NCBI GenBank assembly: GCA_021852225.1 | Contig: JAJZOA010000262.1 | Location: 1-10,591 of the forward strand | Direction: 5' to 3' | DNA length: 10,591 bases | Source of the DNA: Planctomycetota bacterium | Lineage (GTDB): Bacteria > Planctomycetota > Phycisphaerae > WQYP01 | Shown: one piece after another, positions 6,828 to 10,591 of the stretch | Layout: each line of letters opens with the position of its first letter | How positions within the stretch are numbered: position 1 is the stretch's first letter | Position numbers and translations under genes: made by a program | The notes under the pieces: generated by a model | Databases searched by the model: none | What the model was told of the DNA's origin: nothing | Seen by the model: only the letters and a program-made list of their open reading frames with translations

Positions 6828-7586
6828 ATGGAAACATGTACCCATTGCACCCGCGTTATTCCGGATACCCAGGCTCCCTATCTGTGGCAAGGCTCGGTGG
6901 TTTGTGCGCAGTGTCATGGCTCTCTGGTAAAGCAGAACCAACTGGAAATTTCGCCGCGCGGCTCATTGGCGTTTGGACCACTTGTGGTGGCAGTCGCGGG
7001 GCTGCTGGGCGTACTGGCGGGATGCCTGCTGATGCTGGCCTTTCATTTGACTGCCGCGGACATTATTGGCGGGCCGGGCCATAGGTCGGCACCGGCGGGC
7101 GTAGCGGACCAGCGCACGCAATGGTCGCGCCCTGGAGCGGTTGAGCCAGCCCGAACCGCCGCGTTTAAGCGATTTATCCTGCGGCTTGCAGCGACGATGC
7201 GAATGCACGATATGAGAACCGCCGCCAACGGCACCACCAGCCGGGTCACGGTTCAGATTTTGCGATGGGATGTACGCACCACGCACAGTTTGCGCTTTCC
7301 AGTGGAATGGATGCTGGTTCTGCGGGAAACTCAGACGTTTCCAAATATGCGGGTTCCGTTCCTGTATCGAATTTATCTGGTGGAAAAGCAAGGACGATGG
7401 AAAGTTGTGAAAGCCGATGGGCGACCACTGCAGAGCATGGTGAACCATCAGGCGATTGCGGGTCAGAGTTATTTTTCTGACTGCACGGGAGGCATTATCG
7501 CCAGGGACGTGGCCATTGCGGCGGGCAGCCCGGTTAGAAGCGTGCATAAGCCAGCGGCCACAATGCCCGTGGTACCCCGGCCGTAA
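6828..7586 (+). CDS. Zinc-ribbon single-pass membrane protein of unknown function
   Basis: 252 residues. The N-terminus holds a four-cysteine zinc ribbon, Cys4-x2-Cys7 (CTHC) and Cys26-x2-Cys29 (CAQC), expected in the cytoplasm. A transmembrane helix follows at about 48-73 (PLVVAVAGLLGVLAGCLLML). The remainder would be extracytoplasmic: a Pro/Arg-rich linker to about 110, an alpha/beta region at 111-215 with a strand pattern like a small NTF2-like or lipid-binding fold (VTVQILRWDV, VEWMLVLRE, YRIYLVEKQGRWKVVKADG), and a low-complexity tail. The ATG has AGGA 8 nt upstream. It lies 63 nt after the TPR lipoprotein and is probably co-transcribed; the two may act at the same membrane. I recognise no named family. 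The NTF2-like suggestion rests only on the WKVVKADG-type ending. Confidence 0.75.
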   Translation: METCTHCTRVIPDTQAPYLWQGSVVCAQCHGSLVKQNQLEISPRGSLAFGPLVVAVAGLLGVLAGCLLMLAFHLTAADIIGGPGHRSAPAGVADQRTQWSRPGAVEPARTAAFKRFILRLAATMRMHDMRTAANGTTSRVTVQILRWDVRTTHSLRFPVEWMLVLRETQTFPNMRVPFLYRIYLVEKQGRWKVVKADGRPLQSMVNHQAIAGQSYFSDCTGGIIARDVAIAAGSPVRSVHKPAATMPVVPRP

Positions 7587-7653
7587 ACCAGTTGTATGCG
7601 ACACCCAAGTGGCATCAAAAACAAGACGGACACAAAACGCCGGGCCGTTGCTT

Positions 7654-8598
7654 TCATATCATGTCCATAAGACCACGGATATGCAGTTCCGCGCAGCGGG
7701 CCAGCGCGGCCAAATTGTACCCCCCTTCCAGAATGGAAACGATGCGTCCGCCGCAGTGGCGATTGGCGATGGCCACAATCTGACCGGCAAGCCATGCATA
7801 GTCGTCATCAGTCCATCGCATGTTGCCAAGGGCATCCTGAAAATGGGCATCAAACCCCGCGGAGACAATCAGAAGTTCCGGACGGAATTTTTCAATCGCG
7901 GGCAACCAGCGCGTTTCCACGACGCGGCGCAAAGCGGTTCCATCGGCTCCGGGTGGCAGGCCAACATTGATCATATTGGAACCAAGCGGTGTAAGCCCCG
8001 TATGGGGAAACAGGTCCAATGCAAAGGTCGATAGCATAAGCACGCGGGGGTCGTTGGCAAAAATCTGTTCGCTGCCGTCGCCGTGGTGAACATCAAAATC
8101 AATCAGGGCAATTCGCGTCACGCCGCGCGCCAGCGCAGCGTATATGCCTATGGCGACGTTGTTAAGAAAACAAAAGCCACCAGCACGGTCGCGATGCGCG
8201 TGATGCCCTGGCGGGCGCACATTGCAGAAGGCGCGGATATACGTGCCGGCTAATACCAGATCAGCGGCCAATGCCGCCGCACCGGCGGCCCGTCGCGCGG
8301 CCGCAAGTGTATGCGGCCCCAGCATTGTATCGGGATCCAGATATATCGGCCCGGAGGATTGAGCCGCAATCAATTGATTGTGGGCAGTCTGCAGAGAATT
8401 TAGGTAGCCCGGGGTATGAGCCGCAACAAGCTGACTCTCGAGGGCCAAAGGCGCGTCAAGGCAATCCAGGTGGTCCAGCAGGCCGCAGAGGGCGATCCGT
8501 TCGGCTATCACTCTTACCCGCGCGGGTTGTTCCGGGTGGTCGGCGCGGGATTCGTGGGCCAGGCAATCGGAATGCGAAATAAAAGCGACTTGGTTCAT
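7654..8598 (-). CDS. Histone-deacetylase-family amidohydrolase (AcuC/AphA superfamily)
   Basis: Zinc-dependent deacetylase fold of 314 residues, about the usual size of bacterial single-domain members. The motifs are complete: HPEQPARV (21-28), NVRPPGHHA (126-134) with the catalytic His132/His133 pair, GFCFLNNVAI (141-150), LIDFDVHHGDG (165-175) with Asp167 and the metal ligands Asp169 and His171, SAGFDAH (246-252) with the third ligand Asp250, and EGGYN (291-295) with the transition-state Tyr294. Bacterial relatives deacetylate polyamines, acetoin-pathway proteins or other N-acetyl substrates; which applies here cannot be told. The class II-like GGFCFLNNVAIG signature favours a small-molecule or lysine deacetylase. 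No Shine-Dalgarno sequence is visible before the ATG. It converges on the zinc-ribbon gene with 67 nt between stops and no clear terminator. Confidence 0.92.
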   Translation of the reverse strand: MNQVAFISHSDCLAHESRADHPEQPARVRVIAERIALCGLLDHLDCLDAPLALESQLVAAHTPGYLNSLQTAHNQLIAAQSSGPIYLDPDTMLGPHTLAAARRAAGAAALAADLVLAGTYIRAFCNVRPPGHHAHRDRAGGFCFLNNVAIGIYAALARGVTRIALIDFDVHHGDGSEQIFANDPRVLMLSTFALDLFPHTGLTPLGSNMINVGLPPGADGTALRRVVETRWLPAIEKFRPELLIVSAGFDAHFQDALGNMRWTDDDYAWLAGQIVAIANRHCGGRIVSILEGGYNLAALARCAELHIRGLMDMI

Positions 8599-8724
8599 GG
8601 CGAAATTTTAACCGAGAGCAGTCGCTGTGTACTGGCCATGAATCTGAAGGACAGTTTCGCTGCTGCCGCAGCCGGGAAAATGAGCTGCCCGCGTGGCCGT
8701 TGCCATTTGTCGAGCAAACGCCCG

Positions 8725-8760
8725 CAGGCCCGCCTGGCGTGCATTTTTCCAGCGGGCCTG
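8725..8760. terminator. Strong hairpin between ctaA and the deacetylase gene
   Basis: CAGGCCCGC (8725-8733) pairs perfectly with GCGGGCCTG (8752-8760). The stem continues inward, after one bulged base, with TGG (8735-8737) and CCA (8749-8751). The loop is about 11 nt. It begins 45 nt after the ctaA stop and lies 126 nt before the deacetylase start. Neither strand has a U-tract directly after it, so it is not a classical intrinsic terminator; transcript-end protection or attenuation is equally possible. The remaining bases of this 207-nt gap show nothing notable. Confidence 0.4.
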
Positions 8761-8805
8761 TTGTCCGGTTTCCATTTGAATGGCGATAAAAAATGAATCC
8801 CATAA

Positions 8806-10215
8806 TTACAGGCCGAGTTCTCGCATGGGAAGCGGGCGATGAAGGCGCGTGAACCAGCAGGCGGTAAGGACGGCCGTGGCCAACAGAATCGCGCCGGTAA
8901 CCTGATGTGCGGTGGTGACAATGGCCTGCCCCATGGACGGATGCGTAACAGGACCTTGGCCGCCGATGGCGGCAACGGCTGCAACGCCCAGCAAAACCTG
9001 AAGTGTGACCACCCCAAGCAGGGCCAGACCAGCGCGTTGCAGGATTTGAGAGTTTGGATTCATACCCCAGGCCCGCACGCCCACAAACAGGCAAAGCAGC
9101 AGTACAATCACCGCCACGACAATATGCACCGCCAGCACCATGCCAATGTGGCGTAAGACGCTGCCGAGTGTCAGTTGAACGGTCAGCAGAGCAACCAGCG
9201 ACCAGGCCAGAATGCGATCCAGCCGGGCGCTGGCTTTGGCGACGGATTGCGGTCCACATCGCCAGTGCCAGGAGCAAATGGCCGCCAAGGCAACAAGCAC
9301 CCCGAAAAACAACTGGCCGAAGGCACCATGGACAATGGCCAGTGTGGTGCTTGGATCCATGTGGCTGCGAACCTGGGCCAGCGTCAGGTGGCCCGTGACG
9401 CGCAAACCACCCAGCAGGCCCTGGGCGACGACCATCAGCAACGCCGTCGCGGCCAAGCCCTTTACCCATCTGCGGCTTTCATTGACAAATAGATAAATGG
9501 TTTGAACCAACGTTCCCAGACCAACAAGTGTGGCCAGCAGGCGATGGGTGTGTTCGTAATAAACACCTCCCGTCATATGGGATAACGGAAATACAAACAT
9601 TCCATAGTGAAAAGTGTCAGGCCAGTCCGGCACGGACAGGCCCGCGTTTAATCCGGTTACCATTCCCCCCGCCATCACAAGAACCAGAGTGGCCAGCGCG
9701 GTGGTAACAGAAAGTGCGGCGATGCCATCTATTTTCTGCCGGCGTCCCGGATTCAGCCAGCGCCCCACCCCCGCGCCCAGCAACCCCAACACTGCGGATA
9801 TTGCCAGTGCGGCCGGCACCCAGACCACCGCGTAAGCGATCATGCGGCGATCGGTGGTAAGGTCGTGGCCCAGAGATCCAAGAATCAGAAGGTTAAAACC
9901 GCCAGCGATCAGACCGGTAAGAGAACCGGTCCAGAAGTTGCGATCTGTGCGCGCCGTAGTGGCCACACCACCAAGGAAAAGAAGTGCTAACATGATTAAC
10001 AGAAGAGCCTGGGCGGGCACACCAGTGCCGGGCATTCTGCACAAGTAACCGACCGTCCACATGGCACTGCTCGTGGCCAGGCCGATTGCCAGCAGATCGG
10101 CGCCGGTCCGCGACCGCATCAAGGTGACGGGCTGGCTGGATTCATGGACCGCTCTTTTACCGCCCGATACAACTGAGTTGGCAAATTTTTGATTAAGTGG
10201 TGAGTGGATGGACAT
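8806..10215 (-). CDS. ctaA: Heme A synthase (CtaA/COX15 type) with extra four-helix N-terminal domain
   Basis: Oxidises the C8 methyl of heme O to the formyl of heme A for aa3-type oxidases, in the cytoplasmic membrane. Of 469 residues, about 165-455 form the canonical eight-helix CtaA core. Signature residues are visible: GGMVTGLNAGLSVPDWP (183-199), ExxH in EHTHR (Glu221, His224), His296 (IVHGAFGQ), His364 (VLAVHIVV) and His437 (TAHQVTGAIL), giving the two expected His pairs plus the catalytic Glu. Before the core, residues 38-155 add four more hydrophobic helices, including LLLIMLALLFLGGVA and ALAISAVLGLLGAGVG. ATG 10215 was chosen; the frame stays open to a TTG at 10290, but the added residues look untypical and no ribosome-binding site supports it. 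The site before 10215 is itself weak (GGA about 11 nt upstream). No ctaB or oxidase subunit genes are in the window. Confidence 0.9.
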   Translation of the reverse strand: MSIHSPLNQKFANSVVSGGKRAVHESSQPVTLMRSRTGADLLAIGLATSSAMWTVGYLCRMPGTGVPAQALLLIMLALLFLGGVATTARTDRNFWTGSLTGLIAGGFNLLILGSLGHDLTTDRRMIAYAVVWVPAALAISAVLGLLGAGVGRWLNPGRRQKIDGIAALSVTTALATLVLVMAGGMVTGLNAGLSVPDWPDTFHYGMFVFPLSHMTGGVYYEHTHRLLATLVGLGTLVQTIYLFVNESRRWVKGLAATALLMVVAQGLLGGLRVTGHLTLAQVRSHMDPSTTLAIVHGAFGQLFFGVLVALAAICSWHWRCGPQSVAKASARLDRILAWSLVALLTVQLTLGSVLRHIGMVLAVHIVVAVIVLLLCLFVGVRAWGMNPNSQILQRAGLALLGVVTLQVLLGVAAVAAIGGQGPVTHPSMGQAIVTTAHQVTGAILLATAVLTACWFTRLHRPLPMRELGL

Positions 10216-10260
10216 GATTAAATTTTCCGCCAAAACTTCGTACAAGTTTTCACAAAGTGT

Positions 10261-10290
10261 ATGGTAGGCCAACATGCGGTGCAATTTCAA
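10261..10290 (-). promoter_or_regulatory. Possible promoter of ctaA
   Basis: On the minus strand TTGAAA (10290-10285) and TACCAT (10266-10261) are 18 nt apart, matching five and four of six consensus bases. Transcription from here would begin near 10254, leaving a leader of about 40 nt before ATG 10215. It would also rule out the longer TTG-start protein. The evidence is weak. Confidence 0.25.
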
Positions 10291-10391
10291 GTGAAAATTA
10301 ATAAAACTGTTGGCAAAAAGCCGGGTTATCGGACTACGGTGACGGGCGGGAACGTGTGCAAACGAACTCTAAGAAGTTAACAGACTGACAA

Positions 10392-10489
10392 GGCGGACCG
10401 CCAGCGGTAACTTTCCGGTGACAGGCGAAACGCCGGGGCGTAACCGGCGATTTGACCTTTGTGGCTGAACCGGTCCGCCAAATTGGCGG
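10392..10489. other. Nested inverted repeats: candidate structured leader RNA
   Basis: GGCGGACCG (10392-10400) is a perfect 9-bp inverted match to CGGTCCGCC (10471-10479) and closes an interval of about 70 nt. Inside are GGCG-AAA-CGCC (10424-10434), which overlaps and competes with CGCCGG (10431-10436) / CCGGCG (10444-10449). At the ends, GGCGG-A-CCGCC (10392-10402) and CCGCCA-AAT-TGGCGG (10475-10489) can form local hairpins that compete with the long stem. Such mutually exclusive pairings are typical of switching leaders, but also of palindromic repeats. No ligand class is recognised, and the strand is undetermined. Confidence 0.3.
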
Positions 10490-10511
10490 GGTGTCCAGCG
10501 AAAAAAAATAT

Positions 10512-10552
10512 TTTCAAATTATTTTGAAAGCATATAACCCTATACAAATAAT
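10512..10552 (+). promoter_or_regulatory. Outward promoter with overlapping inverted repeat
   Basis: TTGAAA (10524-10529) and AATAAT (10547-10552) lie 17 nt apart, each matching five of six sigma70 consensus bases, and point off the right edge. The -35 box forms the right arm of TTTCAAATTATTTTGAAA (10512-10529), a perfect 7-bp inverted repeat with a 4-nt centre, a position suited to a repressor site. The surrounding 90 bases are strikingly AT-rich, with an A8 run just before. No start codon with a good ribosome-binding site follows before the window ends. Confidence 0.45.
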
Positions 10553-10591
10553 GCATTTAGTGACATTTATCTCAATATTTTTTAAAGATCG

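Noticed and set aside
7587..7653. Bidirectional terminator between the convergent zinc-ribbon and deacetylase genes
   Set aside because: Only a 4-bp AACG/CGTT pairing is visible and there is no T-tract on either side.
8456..9469. Minus-strand open frame of 337 codons
   Set aside because: It overlaps both ctaA and the deacetylase gene in another frame. Its translation is rich in Arg, Gly, Pro and His without motifs, as expected for a shadow of GC-rich coding DNA.
10475..10510. Intrinsic terminator formed by CCGCCA-AAT-TGGCGG near an A8 run
   Set aside because: The run is of A on the plus strand and starts 11 nt after the hairpin, so neither strand gives a hairpin followed by U residues.
1..10591. 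CRISPR array, insertion sequence, prophage or defence island
   Set aside because: No regularly spaced repeats, transposase or integrase motifs, terminal inverted repeats with target duplications, or defence-type nucleases were seen on either strand.

Overview
The window most likely comes from a planctomycete, possibly of the Phycisphaerae type. The evidence is a DUF1207 outer-membrane barrel protein, a heme A synthase with an extra four-helix N-terminal block, a HemQ-type coproheme decarboxylase and a long-form NadA. This placement rests on protein recognition only, because no rRNA or other phylogenetic marker is present. The GC content is moderately high by eye, with AT-rich patches confined to intergenic DNA. 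There is no transposase, integrase, tRNA, rRNA or CRISPR array, so the stretch reads as ordinary chromosome.

Left third (1-4704), almost entirely minus strand. Reading in the direction of transcription, nadA (quinolinate synthase, NAD biosynthesis) is followed after 82 nt by a DUF1207 outer-membrane protein with an extra BON-like N-terminal domain. Further left, hemQ (heme synthesis) is followed after 51 nt by an aldo/keto reductase very close in sequence to plant L-galactose dehydrogenase, which is cut by the left edge. Between the two pairs lies a possible 44-residue single-helix membrane protein on the plus strand, whose stop codon overlaps the stop of the DUF1207 gene.

Centre (4705-7586). 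About 760 bases without a convincing gene hold a stretch rich in inverted repeats (a candidate structured RNA or dispersed repeat), then a good sigma70-like promoter and several short direct and inverted repeats. Downstream on the plus strand is a pair of genes: a TPR-containing probable lipoprotein and a zinc-ribbon, single-helix membrane protein. No specific function is known for either.

Right third (7587-10591), minus strand. The extended heme A synthase (ctaA/COX15 type) lies upstream of a class II histone-deacetylase-like amidohydrolase (AcuC/AphA superfamily), with a strong 9+3 bp hairpin between them. HemQ makes heme b and CtaA converts heme O to heme A for a terminal oxidase, so two steps of heme supply are in the window, although not in one operon. 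The last 300 bases hold a nested set of inverted repeats and an AT-rich promoter that points out of the window, so another plus-strand gene probably begins beyond the right edge.
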